Shown here in pieces: positions 42,713 through 54,225 of a DNA stretch of 64,000 bases. The translations under genes and the position numbers were made by a program. The notes under the pieces were generated by a model. It worked only from the letters and a program-made list of their open reading frames with translations, ran no database searches and was not told the origin of the DNA. The stretch's first letter is position 1; each line of letters begins with the position of its first letter. This DNA is from Scleromatobacter humisilvae (GTDB lineage: Bacteria; Pseudomonadota; Gammaproteobacteria; Burkholderiales; Burkholderiaceae_C), in NCBI RefSeq assembly GCF_023231945.1, contig NZ_JAJLJH010000015.1:29985-93984 (forward strand), given 5' to 3'.

Positions 42713-44035
42713 TCAGTGCATCAACAGATGCGGCAACCACAGCGACAGCGGCGGCCAGTAGGTCACCAGCAGCAGGAAGCCGATCATCGTCAGCAGCCAC
42801 GGCCAGACCGCCACCGTCAGCTCGGTGATGCCCATCTTGGTGATGCCCGAGGCCACGTACAGGTTCAGGCCGACCGGCGGGTGGCACATGCCCACTTCCA
42901 TGTTGACGGCCATCAGGATGCCCATATGAATCGGGTTGACGCCCAGCTTGACCGCCACCGGGTAGAGGATGGGCGCCATGATCAGCACGATGGCCGACGG
43001 ATCCATGAAGTTGCCGGCCACCAGCAGGATGACGTTGACCAGGAACAGGAACACCACGACGCCGAAGCCCTGCGCCGCCATCCACGACGCCATCGCCTGC
43101 GGGATCTGTTCCGACGTCAGCAGGAACGAGAACAGCACCGCGTTGGTGATGATGTACAGCAGCATCGCGCTCATCGCCGCGGCGTTGCGCAGGATCTTGG
43201 GCACGTCCCTGATCTTCAGGTCCTTGTAGACGAACACCGAGATGACGAACGCGTACACCGCCGCGATGGCCGCGGCCTCGGTCGGCGTGAAGATGCCCGA
43301 GTAGATGCCGCCGATGATGATGATGACCAGCGCCAGGCCCCAGAAGGCGTCGAGGAAGGCCTTCCAGCGCGCGCCCCAGGTCTCGCGCGGCATGCGCGGG
43401 TAGTCGTACTTGCGCGCGCGGTACCAGGTGGTCACGCCCAGCAGCACGGCCAGCACCACGCCCGGGATCACGCCGGCGATGAACAGGTCGCCGACCGAGG
43501 CGGTGGACACCGGGTTGCCGTCAGGGCCGGTGGCGTTCATGCCGTTGGTCGCGATCGAGAAGATCACCAGGTTGATCGACGGCGGGAACAGGATGCCCAG
43601 CGCGCCCGACGTGGTGATCACGCCGGCGGAGAAGCGCTTCGGATAGCCCGCCTCGACCATCGCCGGCAGGATGATGGAGCCGATCGCCACGACGGTAGCC
43701 ACCGACGAGCCCGAGATCGCCGCGAACAGGGCGCAGGCCAGCACGCCGGCCAGGCCGAGGCCGCCGTACATGTGGCCGACCATGGTGGCGGCGAAGCGGA
43801 TCATCCGTTTGGCCGCCCCCCCGTTGGTGAGGAAGTTGCCCGCCAGGATGAAGAACGGGATCGCCATGATCGGGAAGCTGTTGAGCCCCTCGAACAGCTT
43901 CAACCCCACGCTGGCCATCGGCACGTCGCTGAGGAAGAAGAAGAAGCTCATCACGGTCAGGCCGAGCGCGATGGACACCGGCATGCCGGTGAGCATCAGC
44001 ACCACCAGCAGCGAGAAGATGATCAGTGCGCTCAT
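42713..44035 (-). CDS. dctM: TRAP transporter large permease DctM
   Basis: 440 residues with about 12 membrane helices. Signatures include LALGLTVMSFFFFLSDVPMA near the start, FIIPAMVEAGYPKRFSAGVITTSG-like text, GILFPPSINLVIFSI, and GMCHPPVGLNLYVASGITKM near the end. It carries the sodium-coupled transport path for C4-dicarboxylates or related organic acids. It overlaps dctQ by four bases and is followed by a terminator. Confidence 0.95.
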   Translation of the reverse strand: MSALIIFSLLVVLMLTGMPVSIALGLTVMSFFFFLSDVPMASVGLKLFEGLNSFPIMAIPFFILAGNFLTNGGAAKRMIRFAATMVGHMYGGLGLAGVLACALFAAISGSSVATVVAIGSIILPAMVEAGYPKRFSAGVITTSGALGILFPPSINLVIFSIATNGMNATGPDGNPVSTASVGDLFIAGVIPGVVLAVLLGVTTWYRARKYDYPRMPRETWGARWKAFLDAFWGLALVIIIIGGIYSGIFTPTEAAAIAAVYAFVISVFVYKDLKIRDVPKILRNAAAMSAMLLYIITNAVLFSFLLTSEQIPQAMASWMAAQGFGVVVFLFLVNVILLVAGNFMDPSAIVLIMAPILYPVAVKLGVNPIHMGILMAVNMEVGMCHPPVGLNLYVASGITKMGITELTVAVWPWLLTMIGFLLLVTYWPPLSLWLPHLLMH

Positions 44036-44679
44036 TTCGAGATGCTCCCTTCGGGCGTCGGCTCATAGTTGTCGACGTCCTCCAGGCCCTCGACGTGCGC
44101 GACCTCGTGCTTGGGCAGCGCGCCGGTCTTCCAGTAGACGACCATCACCTGGATGAAGCGGAAGCACATCAGGTACGAGGCGACCGGGATGCACATGTAT
44201 TCGATCCACACCGGCAGCTCGAGGTCGGGCGTCGTGGCGCCCTCGGTCAGGGCGTCGACGTTCTTGTGGAGCGCGTTGAACAGGGCGTAGTGCATGCCGT
44301 CGTCCCAGACCAGCACCGAACCCATCGTGCCGATCACGACGGTGAACACGGCGCCGCCGAACAGGCCGAACAGCGTCAGCCAGCGCGCGGGCTTGGGCGG
44401 CAGCGCGCGCACCAGCGTGTCGACGCCGACGTGGGTGCCGTGGCGCACGCCGTAGGCCGCGCCGAACTTGGCCATCCAGATGAACATGTAGATGCACAGC
44501 TCCTGCGCCCAGCTCAGGTTGATCTTGAGCAGCAGGTCCTGCAGCCACTGCAGCCAGGCCGGATAGTGCGCCGCGGCGGCATAGCGATGGACGACCGCCA
44601 CGAAGATCAGCAGCGTCGCCGCGCCCATGAGGAACGCGATGAGCCACTCTTCGAGGTGGTCGAGGAAGCGACCGAACAT
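44032..44679 (-). CDS. dctQ: TRAP transporter small permease DctQ
   Basis: 215 residues with four membrane helices (WLIAFLMGAATLLIFVAVVHR; WAQELCIYMFIWMAKFGAAYGVR; LFGLFGGAVFTVVIGTMGSVLV; YMCIPVASYLMCFRFIQVMVVYW). RHGTHVGVDTLV is the conserved loop. A charged C-terminal tail of about 40 residues is longer than usual. It forms the membrane complex with DctM. A hairpin lies in the 149-base spacer behind dctP. Confidence 0.93.
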   Translation of the reverse strand: MFGRFLDHLEEWLIAFLMGAATLLIFVAVVHRYAAAAHYPAWLQWLQDLLLKINLSWAQELCIYMFIWMAKFGAAYGVRHGTHVGVDTLVRALPPKPARWLTLFGLFGGAVFTVVIGTMGSVLVWDDGMHYALFNALHKNVDALTEGATTPDLELPVWIEYMCIPVASYLMCFRFIQVMVVYWKTGALPKHEVAHVEGLEDVDNYEPTPEGSISK

Positions 44680-44799
44680 CGGGGGCCTTTCTGGCGCCTG
44701 GGCGCGAAGGAACGGGCAGGACGAGACATCGCGGTCGCGGAGGGCGACCGCTCAGGAGTCGAGTGGACGGCGCGCGGGTGGGCGCCGTCAATCGGGTCA

Positions 44800-44821
44800 G
44801 CCCCGGCGTCGTGGCCGGGGC
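44800..44821 (-). other. Hairpin in the dctP-dctQ spacer
   Basis: Perfect 8-bp stem GCCCCGGC / GCCGGGGC, six-base loop, seven bases after the dctP stop, with no T tract. A hairpin between dctP and dctQ is typical of such operons and is thought to give more binding protein than permease. Confidence 0.5.
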
Positions 44822-44828
44822 GGCGCCG

Positions 44829-45842
44829 TCAGACGGGCACGAAGCCGGCGGCCTTGTAGGCGGCCTGCATCGCGTCCTTGCCCACGCGGGCCTCCATCTC
44901 CTTGTGGACCGGCATCAGCGCCTTCTTCCACTCGAGGATCTCGGCCGGCGTCGGCTGGTAGATCGTGACCTTGCCGGACGCCTTGATCTTGTCGAACGAC
45001 AGTGCGTTCTCGGTCGCTGCGATCGCGTTGGCGTAGACGGTGGCGTCGTGCATGCAGCCGTCCAGCGTGGTGCGGATGTCGGCGGGCAGGCCGTCCCAGA
45101 ACTTCTTGTTGACGATCGCGGCGTAGGCCAGGTGGCCGTGGTTGGACAGCGTCAGGTGCTTCTGGACTTCGTAGAGCTTCTGCGTCCAGAAGTTCGAGAA
45201 CGTGCCCTCGGTGCCGTCGACGACGCCCGACTGCAGTCCCTGGTAAAGCTCGCTGAAGGCCATGACCTGCGGGATCGCGCCGAGCGCGCGCATCTGGGCT
45301 TCCAGCACCTTGGACGACTGGATGCGCATCTTGAGGCCCTTGAAGTCCGCGACGCGGTGCAGCGGCTTGTTGGCGCTCATGTCGTGGAAGCCGTTGTCCC
45401 AGTAGGCCATGCCGCGGATGCCCTTGGGCTCGAGCTTGGCGAACAGCTGCTTGCCGAGGTCGCCTTCGGTGACGTTCTTGAAGGCCTGCGTGTCCTTGAA
45501 CAGGAACGGCAGGTCGAACACCTCGAATTCCTTGACGCCCAGCGGCCCGAACTTCGACAGCGACGGCGCCAGCATCTGCACGGAGCCGAGCTGCAGCGCC
45601 TCCATCTCTTCCTTGTCCTTGTACAGCTGGCTGTTCGGGTAGACCTCCACCTTCACCTTGCCGCCGGTGCGCTGCTCGGCCAGTTCCTTGAAGCGCAGCG
45701 CGCCCTTGCCCTTGGGGGTATCGGGCGCGACGACGTGGCTGAACTTGATCGTGATCGGGGCTTGCGCGCGGGCCGTGCCGAAGCCGAGGGTCGCGAGCGC
45801 GGCGGCGGCGCCCAGGACCTGGCGGCGGGAGGTGTTGTGCAT
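44829..45842 (-). CDS. dctP: TRAP transporter substrate-binding protein DctP
   Basis: 337 residues. The signal MHNTSRRQVLGAAAALATLG is Tat-like. The mature body has the DctP fold: IKFSHVVAPDTPKGKGALRF, YPNSQLYKDKEEMEALQLG, GLKMRIQSSKVLEAQMRALG with the substrate-binding Arg, and SELYQGLQSGVVDGTEGT. It binds a C4-dicarboxylate or similar acid in the periplasm and delivers it to DctQM. ATG at 45842 is preceded by GGAGAC. It is first in the operon and divergent from the sensor gene. Confidence 0.95.
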   Translation of the reverse strand: MHNTSRRQVLGAAAALATLGFGTARAQAPITIKFSHVVAPDTPKGKGALRFKELAEQRTGGKVKVEVYPNSQLYKDKEEMEALQLGSVQMLAPSLSKFGPLGVKEFEVFDLPFLFKDTQAFKNVTEGDLGKQLFAKLEPKGIRGMAYWDNGFHDMSANKPLHRVADFKGLKMRIQSSKVLEAQMRALGAIPQVMAFSELYQGLQSGVVDGTEGTFSNFWTQKLYEVQKHLTLSNHGHLAYAAIVNKKFWDGLPADIRTTLDGCMHDATVYANAIAATENALSFDKIKASGKVTIYQPTPAEILEWKKALMPVHKEMEARVGKDAMQAAYKAAGFVPV

Positions 45843-46034
45843 TCGGGGTCTCCTGATCTGTGTTGGATTCGTTGTCGGTTCAGCCTGGCGCAAGCCCGCG
45901 CGGACGTGCGGCGGCATGGCTCGTCTCGAGTCAGGCGATTGTCGGCAGCGCGGCGCCGCGCTGGAAATTGTGGACTCCCACATGAGGCCGGCCCCGCGCG
46001 CTTGCGGTGCCGGACATCGACATAGACTGCCGCC

Positions 46035-48059
46035 ATGCAGCCCGCGTTGCCATCGCCTCCCAACCAGACGCCCGGCGCGCCCGTGCGCCGGCGCTGGGCG
46101 CGCGCGCTTGCCGGGCGCGGCTCATGGTGGTGGGTGCCGCTCGTGCTGTCGGTGCTGTTCACGGTGTCGGTGGCGGTCTGGCTGGAGCTGTCCGACCGGG
46201 CCGACCTCGAGTCGCGCCAGCGCCAGCTGATCACCGACTCGCTCTCGCTCGAGGCGCAGATCACCGAGCGCGTCGGCGAGGAGCAGGTGCAGCTCAACGA
46301 ACTGGCGCACAGCTTCGACGTCTCGCAGTCGCCCGCCGCCCTGGCGAAGCAGGAGGCCGTCGTCGACGGGCTGTCGCGCCTGTGGCAGAGCGTCAGCTGG
46401 GTCGACGCGGACACGCGGCTGGTCGCGGTCGTTCCCGACGGCATCGACATCGCCGAGCGCCCCGGCCTCAGCGCGCACCTGAGCGCGCCGCTGCGCGACG
46501 CCTTCGGCAAGCCGGCCGGCCGCCTCGTCGTGCGCTACGCGCCGGCCACGCTGCTGCGCCAGACCGTGCCGTGGTGGCTGGCGCACGAGTACGACGTGCG
46601 CCTGGTGGACGGCTACGGCCAGGTGGTGGCCGATCCGCTGAAGGCCGGCGACCACGAGGCACCGCCCGAGGAGTCGCACCGCCACAGCCTCGAGCCGGCG
46701 ATGCCCGACACCTATCTCGAGCTGTCGCTGCACGAGTCGCTGCGCCCGTGGTGGCTGCGGCTGCCGATCGTGATGATGGGCGTGTTCCTGCTGATGATCA
46801 GCGTGGCCACGGGGCTGCTGCGCTTCCAGATGAACGAGGTGCTGCGCACGCAGGCGGCGCTGCGCACCGAGGCCGCGTGGCGCCAGGCGATGGAGGACTC
46901 GCTGACGGTGGGCCTGCGCGCGCGCGACGTCGACGGCACGCTGGTCTACGTCAACCGCGCGTTCTGCGACCTCGTCGGCTTCGGCCCCGAGGAGCTGATC
47001 GGCCGCGCGACGCCGATGCCTTACTGGCCGCCGGACGCGATCGACGACAGCATGTCGCGCCACCTGCGCAACATGGCCGGCGGCGCGCCGCGCGACGGCT
47101 ACGAGGCGCGCTGGGTGCGCAAGGACGGCCGGCCGATCGACATCATGCTGTTCGAGGCGCCGCTGGTCGACGCGAGCGGCCGCCACATCGGCTGGATGGG
47201 GTCGATCCTCGACATCACAGAGCGCAAGCGCCTCGAGGAGCGCGAGCGCCACCAGACCGACTCGATGGCCCACCAGGCGCGCCTGACGATGCTGGGCGAG
47301 GTGGCGTCCGCGCTCGCGCACCAGCTCAATCAACCGCTGACGTCGATCACCGGCTACGCCGCGGGCGTCAAGCGCCTGCTGGAGCGCGCGGGCGAACCCG
47401 ACCCGCGGCTGGTCGACGCGATGACGCGGCTGGGCGACCAGGCCGCCGAGGCCGGCCGCATCGTCAAGCGCATCCGCGAGTTCCTCACGCGGCGCAGTCC
47501 GCAGCGCGAGACGATGGACCTGGTCGAGGCCGCGCACCGCGCGCTCGCGCTGCTCGGGCGCGAGCTGCGCCGGCTGCAGCTGCACGTGGAATGGGCCGTC
47601 GCGGCCAACCTGCCCAAGGTCGATGCCGACCCGGTGCTGATCGAGCAGGTGGTGCTCAACCTCGTGCGCAACGCCTGCGACGAGATGGTCGGCGTGCCGG
47701 CGGCGCAGCGGCGGCTGCGCGTCAGCATCTCGCGCGCGGGCTCGAGCGCGATGCCCGGCGCGAGCGACGCCGAGGGCTTCCTGCGGCTGGACGTCGACGA
47801 CGCCGGCCCGGGCCTGCGCGGGCGCAGCGTCGAGCAACTGGTGACGCCGTTCTATTCGACCAAGCCGGACGGCATGGGCATGGGCCTGGCGATCTGCCGC
47901 TCCATCATCGAGGCGCACCACGGCGCCTTCGACGCCAGCGCCGGCAGCTTCGGCGGCGCGCGCTTCTCCTTCACCTTGCCCGTGGCCGGGGCCTGGCCGT
48001 CGTCGGAGCTGCCGCTCGACGAAGGCCAGCCGGCCGCGCATTCCCAGGACCATCCATGA
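46035..48059 (+). CDS. dctS: Membrane sensor histidine kinase DctS-like
   Basis: 674 residues. Membrane helices at about 33-52 and 243-263 enclose a periplasmic sensor region; a PAS domain is at about 285-400 (NRAFCDLVGFGPEELIGRAT). The phospho-acceptor His429 is in SALAHQLNQPLTSITGYA, with Gln instead of the usual Glu after His. The ATPase domain has VLNLVRNACDEM and DDAGPG. It diverges from dctPQM and overlaps the regulator gene by four bases. The layout matches DctS-DctR of Rhodobacter, which controls dicarboxylate uptake. Confidence 0.88.
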   Translation: MQPALPSPPNQTPGAPVRRRWARALAGRGSWWWVPLVLSVLFTVSVAVWLELSDRADLESRQRQLITDSLSLEAQITERVGEEQVQLNELAHSFDVSQSPAALAKQEAVVDGLSRLWQSVSWVDADTRLVAVVPDGIDIAERPGLSAHLSAPLRDAFGKPAGRLVVRYAPATLLRQTVPWWLAHEYDVRLVDGYGQVVADPLKAGDHEAPPEESHRHSLEPAMPDTYLELSLHESLRPWWLRLPIVMMGVFLLMISVATGLLRFQMNEVLRTQAALRTEAAWRQAMEDSLTVGLRARDVDGTLVYVNRAFCDLVGFGPEELIGRATPMPYWPPDAIDDSMSRHLRNMAGGAPRDGYEARWVRKDGRPIDIMLFEAPLVDASGRHIGWMGSILDITERKRLEERERHQTDSMAHQARLTMLGEVASALAHQLNQPLTSITGYAAGVKRLLERAGEPDPRLVDAMTRLGDQAAEAGRIVKRIREFLTRRSPQRETMDLVEAAHRALALLGRELRRLQLHVEWAVAANLPKVDADPVLIEQVVLNLVRNACDEMVGVPAAQRRLRVSISRAGSSAMPGASDAEGFLRLDVDDAGPGLRGRSVEQLVTPFYSTKPDGMGMGLAICRSIIEAHHGAFDASAGSFGGARFSFTLPVAGAWPSSELPLDEGQPAAHSQDHP

Positions 48060-48700
48060 ACGCCACGCCGCTCCACATCCGGCCGTCCGAGCCGATGGTG
48101 CACCTCGTCGACGACGAGGCACCGGTGCGCGACGCGCTGACCTTCCTGTTCCAGTCGCACGGCATCGCGGTGCGCGCCTACGCGAGCGGCCCCGAGTTCC
48201 TCGCCGCAGCCGACGAGGCGCCGCTGGCCGGCTGCATCCTGCTGGACGTGCGCATGGAGCCGATGTCGGGCCTGCAGGTGCACGACGCGCTGGTGGCGCG
48301 CGGCAGCGGCGTGCCGGTGCTGTTCCTGACCGGCCACGGCGACATCCCGATGGCGGTCGAGGCGCTGAAGAAAGGCGCCTTCGACTTCGTCGAGAAGCCC
48401 TCGGGCGACGTGGCGCTCGTCGAGCGCGTGACGCGCGCCCTCGCGGTGGACGCCGCGCGCCAGGCCGCCGATTCGAAGGACGAGGAGACCGCGGCACGCC
48501 TCGCCAGCCTGTCCGAGCGCGAGCGCGAGGTGATGCAGCGGGTGGCCGCCGGCAAGCTGAACAAGGTCATTGCCGACGAACTGTGCATCTCGGTGCGCAC
48601 GGTGGAAGTGCACCGCGCGCGCGTGTTCGGCAAGCTGGGCGTGCGCTCCGCGGCCGAAGTGGCGACCCTGCTCGCCAGGGGGCGCGCGGCCGATCGATAG
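48056..48700 (+). CDS. dctR: FixJ/NarL-type response regulator DctR-like
   Basis: 214 residues. The receiver (about 13-130) has HLVDDEAPVRDAL, the Asp in CILLDVRMEPMSG, LTGHGDIPMAVEALKKGAFD and Lys in VEKPSG. The output domain is LuxR-type (LSEREREVMQRVAAGKLNKV, then IADELCISVRTVEVHRARVF). It starts within the dctS stop (ATGA) and should be activated by it. The likely target is the divergent dctP promoter between 45843 and 46034. Confidence 0.92.
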   Translation: MNATPLHIRPSEPMVHLVDDEAPVRDALTFLFQSHGIAVRAYASGPEFLAAADEAPLAGCILLDVRMEPMSGLQVHDALVARGSGVPVLFLTGHGDIPMAVEALKKGAFDFVEKPSGDVALVERVTRALAVDAARQAADSKDEETAARLASLSEREREVMQRVAAGKLNKVIADELCISVRTVEVHRARVFGKLGVRSAAEVATLLARGRAADR

Positions 48701-48794
48701 GCTGCGTCGATACGTGGAGCCGTATCGATGTCCAACGCCCGCTTCCGAGGGGTTTGCCCGGGTGGGTCACATCGTGCAAACCCGATCCCCCCCG

Positions 48795-48830
48795 ACGAAC
48801 CCCCCGATATTTGCGGGGGTTTCGTTGTTC
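48795..48830 (+). terminator. Probable terminator of dctSR
   Basis: Stem around AACCCCC(C)G / CGGGGGTT with a loop of about seven bases, followed by TTCGTTGTTC, about 95 bases after the dctR stop. The C/G runs also resemble operators of CsoR/RcnR-type repressors, so a role in control of the next gene is possible. Confidence 0.5.
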
Positions 48831-48922
48831 GTGGGTACCGTACCACCTATGCAAATTTCGTGAAATGCCCACAATGGTGATCGCGGCGGCTCCCGAAGCG
48901 CTGCCGTTGGAGGGTTCAAAAA

Positions 48923-49213
48923 ATGTCAGTGCTTGTCGACGAACAAAGCCGCAGTGAAATGCTCAACCGCCTCAAGCGGGCCGAAGGCCAGCTGCGAGGC
49001 ATCCAGCGAATGATCGAATCCGGCCAGCCCGGCATCGACGTCGCAAGCCAGCTGGTGGCGGTCCGCCGCGCGCTGGACAGCACGTACGTGCACATGACCG
49101 TCAGCCTGGTCGAGCAGGAGCTCGGCAGCCGCCTCGGCGGCGACGCGCGAGGTCGAAAACAGATGGGCGAGGTGCTGGGCGAGCTGACCCAGCTGCTGGC
49201 CAAGGTGCGCTGA
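48923..49213 (+). CDS. CsoR/FrmR-family protein lacking cysteines
   Basis: 96 residues of the DUF156 metal/formaldehyde-responsive repressor family: NRLKRAEGQLRGIQRMIESG starts helix 1, and ASQLVAVRRALDSTYVHMTV is helix 2. CsoR, RcnR and FrmR all use a Cys at the start of helix 2; here that place reads Gly-Ile-Asp (SGQPGIDVASQ), and the protein has no Cys at all. It may sense something else or nothing. GGAGGG lies 10 bases ahead of the ATG. No efflux or dehydrogenase partner gene is adjacent. Confidence 0.88.
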   Translation: MSVLVDEQSRSEMLNRLKRAEGQLRGIQRMIESGQPGIDVASQLVAVRRALDSTYVHMTVSLVEQELGSRLGGDARGRKQMGEVLGELTQLLAKVR

Positions 49214-49483
49214 AGCCGCGCCGCGGCGGCCGCCCGCGCGGCCGGCGTGGCACGGGTCTTCGCGTCCGGAAAGAAGGTCTCGCGACGGCGTCGCCGGGCC
49301 GCTGCATTGGGTGCGGGCACCCGATGGTGCACCGCATCGAACGAAACGCGCATATGAAAGCGCGCTTCGCTTCGTTGCGGCGGTGCAGCAGTGCGCCCTA
49401 GAGTGGATGTCTGCGGCATCCTGCCCCCGTCAGGGCAGCGCCGCGGAAGTCCCTCCCGTCGTCTTGCAGCCTTTCTTTCCGCC

Positions 49484-50317
49484 ATGTCCACGCGCGCCCT
49501 GCTGTTGCGGCGTCACAGCGTGTTGCCCGGGTTCAATCTCGCACTCGGCTTCGCGCTGCTGTACCTCTGCTTCATCGTCCTGATCCCGCTGTCGGCGGTG
49601 TTCCTGAAGACCTTCACGGTCAGCTGGGGCACCTTCGTCGCCACGGTCACGTCGCCGCGGGTCATGGCGTCGTATCGGCTCACGTTCGGCGCCTCGTTGC
49701 TCGCCGCGCTGGTCAACGCGGTCTTCGGGCTGCTGGTGTCGTGGGTGCTCGTGCGCTACCGGTTTCCGGGCAAGCGCATCGTCGATGCGCTGGTCGACCT
49801 GCCGTTCGCGCTGCCGACGGCGGTGGCCGGCATCGCGCTGACGACGCTCTACGCGAGCAACGGCTGGATCGGCCAGTGGCTGCCGTTCAAGGTCAGCTAC
49901 ACGCCGCTGGGCGTGTGGGTCGCGCTCACTTTCATCGGCCTGCCCTTCGTCGTGCGCACGGTGCAGCCGGTGCTGGAGGACCTCCAGCGCGAGCTCGAGG
50001 AAGCGGCCGCGACGCTCGGTGCGACGCGCCTGCAGACCTTCGCGCTGGTCATCTTCCCGGCACTGGCGCCGGCGCTGCTCACCGGCTTCGCGCTGGCGTT
50101 CGCGCGCGCGCTCGGCGAATACGGCTCGGTGATCTTCATCGCGGGCAACATGCCCATGGTCTCCGAGATCACGTCGCTGCTGATCATCACGAAGCTCGAG
50201 CAGTACGACTACACCGGCGCGACGTCGATCGCCGTCGTGATGCTGGTGACGGCCTTCCTGCTGCTGCTGCTGATCAACCTGCTGCAGGCCTGGGCGCGCA
50301 GGCGCCAGGGGCGCTGA
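49484..50317 (+). CDS. cysT: Sulfate/thiosulfate ABC transporter permease CysT
   Basis: 277 residues, six membrane helices. [27 protein letters not shown] opens the protein as in CysT/CysU; the ABC permease EAA loop is [43 protein letters not shown] is the typical middle segment. ATG at 49484 is chosen because the family starts there. It is followed one base later by cysW. No sbp or cysP gene for the binding protein is in the preceding region. Confidence 0.95.
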   Translation: MSTRALLLRRHSVLPGFNLALGFALLYLCFIVLIPLSAVFLKTFTVSWGTFVATVTSPRVMASYRLTFGASLLAALVNAVFGLLVSWVLVRYRFPGKRIVDALVDLPFALPTAVAGIALTTLYASNGWIGQWLPFKVSYTPLGVWVALTFIGLPFVVRTVQPVLEDLQRELEEAAATLGATRLQTFALVIFPALAPALLTGFALAFARALGEYGSVIFIAGNMPMVSEITSLLIITKLEQYDYTGATSIAVVMLVTAFLLLLLINLLQAWARRRQGR

Positions 50318-50318
50318 C

Positions 50319-51239
50319 ATGTCCGCCGTCATCGACAACAAGCTCGCCGTCGCGGACGCCGGCCCCCTCGTGCGCCCGCTTGCGCCCGCGCGCATCGCCG
50401 ACGCCGTCAGCGAGCCCGCATGGGTGCGGCGCACGCTGATCGGCGCCGCGCTGGCCTTCCTCACGCTGTTCCTGTTCGTGCCGCTGGTGGCCGTGTTCGT
50501 GCAGGCGCTGGCCAAGGGGCTCGACGTCTACTGGGCCGCGCTGGTCGATTCCGACGCGGTGTCCGCGCTGAAGTTGACGCTGGTCGCGGCCGGCGTGTCG
50601 GTGCCACTGAACCTCGTGTTCGGCGTGGCGGCGGCGTGGGCGATCGCCAAGTTCGACTTCCGCGGCAAGAACCTCCTGCTGACGCTGATCGACCTGCCGT
50701 TCTCGGTCTCGCCGGTGATCGCCGGCCTGATCTACATGCTGATCTTCGGCCTGCAGGGCTGGTGCGGCGAATGGCTGCGCGACCACGACGTCAAGATCGT
50801 GTTCGCCGTCCCGGGCATCGTGCTGGCGACGGTGTTCGTCACCTTCCCGTTCATCGCGCGCGAGCTGATCCCGCTGATGCAGGCCCAGGGCCAGGAACAG
50901 GAAGAGGCCGCGCGTGTGCTGGGGGCCTCGGGCTGGCAGATCCTGTGGCGCGTCACGCTGCCCAATGTCAAGTGGGCGCTGCTTTACGGCGTGATCCTGT
51001 GCAACGCGCGGGCAATGGGCGAGTTCGGCGCAGTGAGCGTCGTCTCGGGCCACATCCGCGGCCAGACCAACACGCTGCCGCTGCACATCGAGATCCTCTA
51101 CAACGACTACCAGTTCGCCGCGGCCTTCGCCGTCGCCTCGCTGCTGGCCGCGCTCGCGCTGGTCACGCTGGTCCTGAAATACATCGTCGAGCGGCGCGCG
51201 AAGTCGTCCCACGACGCGGAGTCCCGCCATGAGCATTGA
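50319..51239 (+). CDS. cysW: Sulfate/thiosulfate ABC transporter permease CysW
   Basis: 306 residues, six membrane helices. The EAA loop is [22 protein letters not shown]; the following [23 protein letters not shown] is diagnostic of CysW. A 30-residue hydrophilic leader precedes the family homology. It makes the transmembrane pair with CysT. Its end overlaps the cysA start by 11 bases. Confidence 0.95.
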   Translation: MSAVIDNKLAVADAGPLVRPLAPARIADAVSEPAWVRRTLIGAALAFLTLFLFVPLVAVFVQALAKGLDVYWAALVDSDAVSALKLTLVAAGVSVPLNLVFGVAAAWAIAKFDFRGKNLLLTLIDLPFSVSPVIAGLIYMLIFGLQGWCGEWLRDHDVKIVFAVPGIVLATVFVTFPFIARELIPLMQAQGQEQEEAARVLGASGWQILWRVTLPNVKWALLYGVILCNARAMGEFGAVSVVSGHIRGQTNTLPLHIEILYNDYQFAAAFAVASLLAALALVTLVLKYIVERRAKSSHDAESRHEH

Positions 51240-52223
51240 AGTCCGCAACGTCACCAAGCGCTATGGCGATCTCGCCGTGTGCGACAACCTGAGCCTGGAC
51301 GTGCCGGCCGGCGAACTCGTCGCGCTGCTCGGGCCCTCGGGCTCGGGCAAGACGACGCTGCTGCGCATCATCGCGGGGCTGGAAGTGCCCGACTCGGGCA
51401 GCGTGCTGTTCCACGGCGAGGACGCGACCAGGACTGAGGTGCGCGACCGCAACGTCGGCTTCGTGTTCCAGCACTACGCGCTGTTCGGCCACATGACGAT
51501 TGCCGAGAACATTGCGTTCGGCCTGCGCGTGCGTCCGCGCGCGACGCGGCCTTCGGAGCGCGAGATCAAGGCCAAGGTCGCCGACCTGCTCAAGCTGGTG
51601 CAGCTCGACTGGCTCGCCGACCGCCACCCACACCAGCTCTCGGGCGGGCAGCGCCAGCGTGTCGCGCTCGCCCGCGCGCTGGCGGTCGAGCCCAAGGTGC
51701 TGCTGCTGGACGAGCCCTTCGGCGCGCTCGACGCCAAGGTGCGCAAGGAGCTGCGCCGCTGGCTGCGCCGGCTGCACGACGAGATGCATGTCACCAGCGT
51801 GTTCGTCACGCACGACCAGGAAGAAGCGATGGAGGTGGCCGACCGCGTCGTCGTGATGCACCAGGGCAAGATCGAGCAGCAGGGCGCGCCGCACGAGGTC
51901 TACGACCACCCGGCCACGCCGTTCGTGCTGCAGTTCCTCGGCGACGTCAACCTGTTCACGCGCGGCGCGGAGACCGACTACGTGCGCCCGCACGAGATCG
52001 ACATCGTCGCCACGCCCGCGCCGGACACCTGGTCGGTGACGGTGGGCCAGATGCTGACGGTGGGCCCCAACACGCGCATCGAGTTCAAGCGCGACGACGA
52101 CGGCAGCTTCGTCGACGTCGAGCTGACGCGCCAGGACTTCGTCGCCACGCGCGAGCGCCTGGGCCTCGCGCCGGGTTCGCGGGTCTTCCTCAAGCCGCGC
52201 AGTGTGACGCGCTTCGCGGCGGC

Positions 52224-52227
<4 letters not shown>
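51229..52227 (+). CDS. cysA: Sulfate/thiosulfate ABC transporter ATPase CysA
   Basis: 332 residues. Walker [16 protein letters not shown] loop in [21 protein letters not shown], signature [16 protein letters not shown], Walker [16 protein letters not shown] loop [15 protein letters not shown]. The C-terminal part has the CysA-type regulatory domain ([22 protein letters not shown]). It drives uptake through CysT and CysW. The end of the gene overlaps the convergent GGDEF gene's stop by four bases. Confidence 0.96.
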
Positions 52228-54086
<1,859 letters not shown>

Positions 54087-54225
54087 GGCATTGCGGCGCG
54101 GCGGCGTCCGCCTGCGGTCGCCATCATGTCCGGAATCGGGCGACGCGCGTCGGAACTTGAGGAATTTCGCCGTGGGGAATTCTTGACGCCACCGCATCCC
54201 GCGCGTGACCGACGAGCAGGCTCTG

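Noticed and set aside
36456..42761. A plus-strand open frame of about 2,100 codons
   Set aside because: It is antisense to ligD, ku and the outer-membrane-like gene; its translation is Arg/Ala/Gly/His-rich with no motif. Such frames are expected in very GC-rich DNA.
45966..45984. Dyad TGTGG-ACTC-CCACA before dctS
   Set aside because: It could be a DctR site, but it is a single short copy with no second example to support it.
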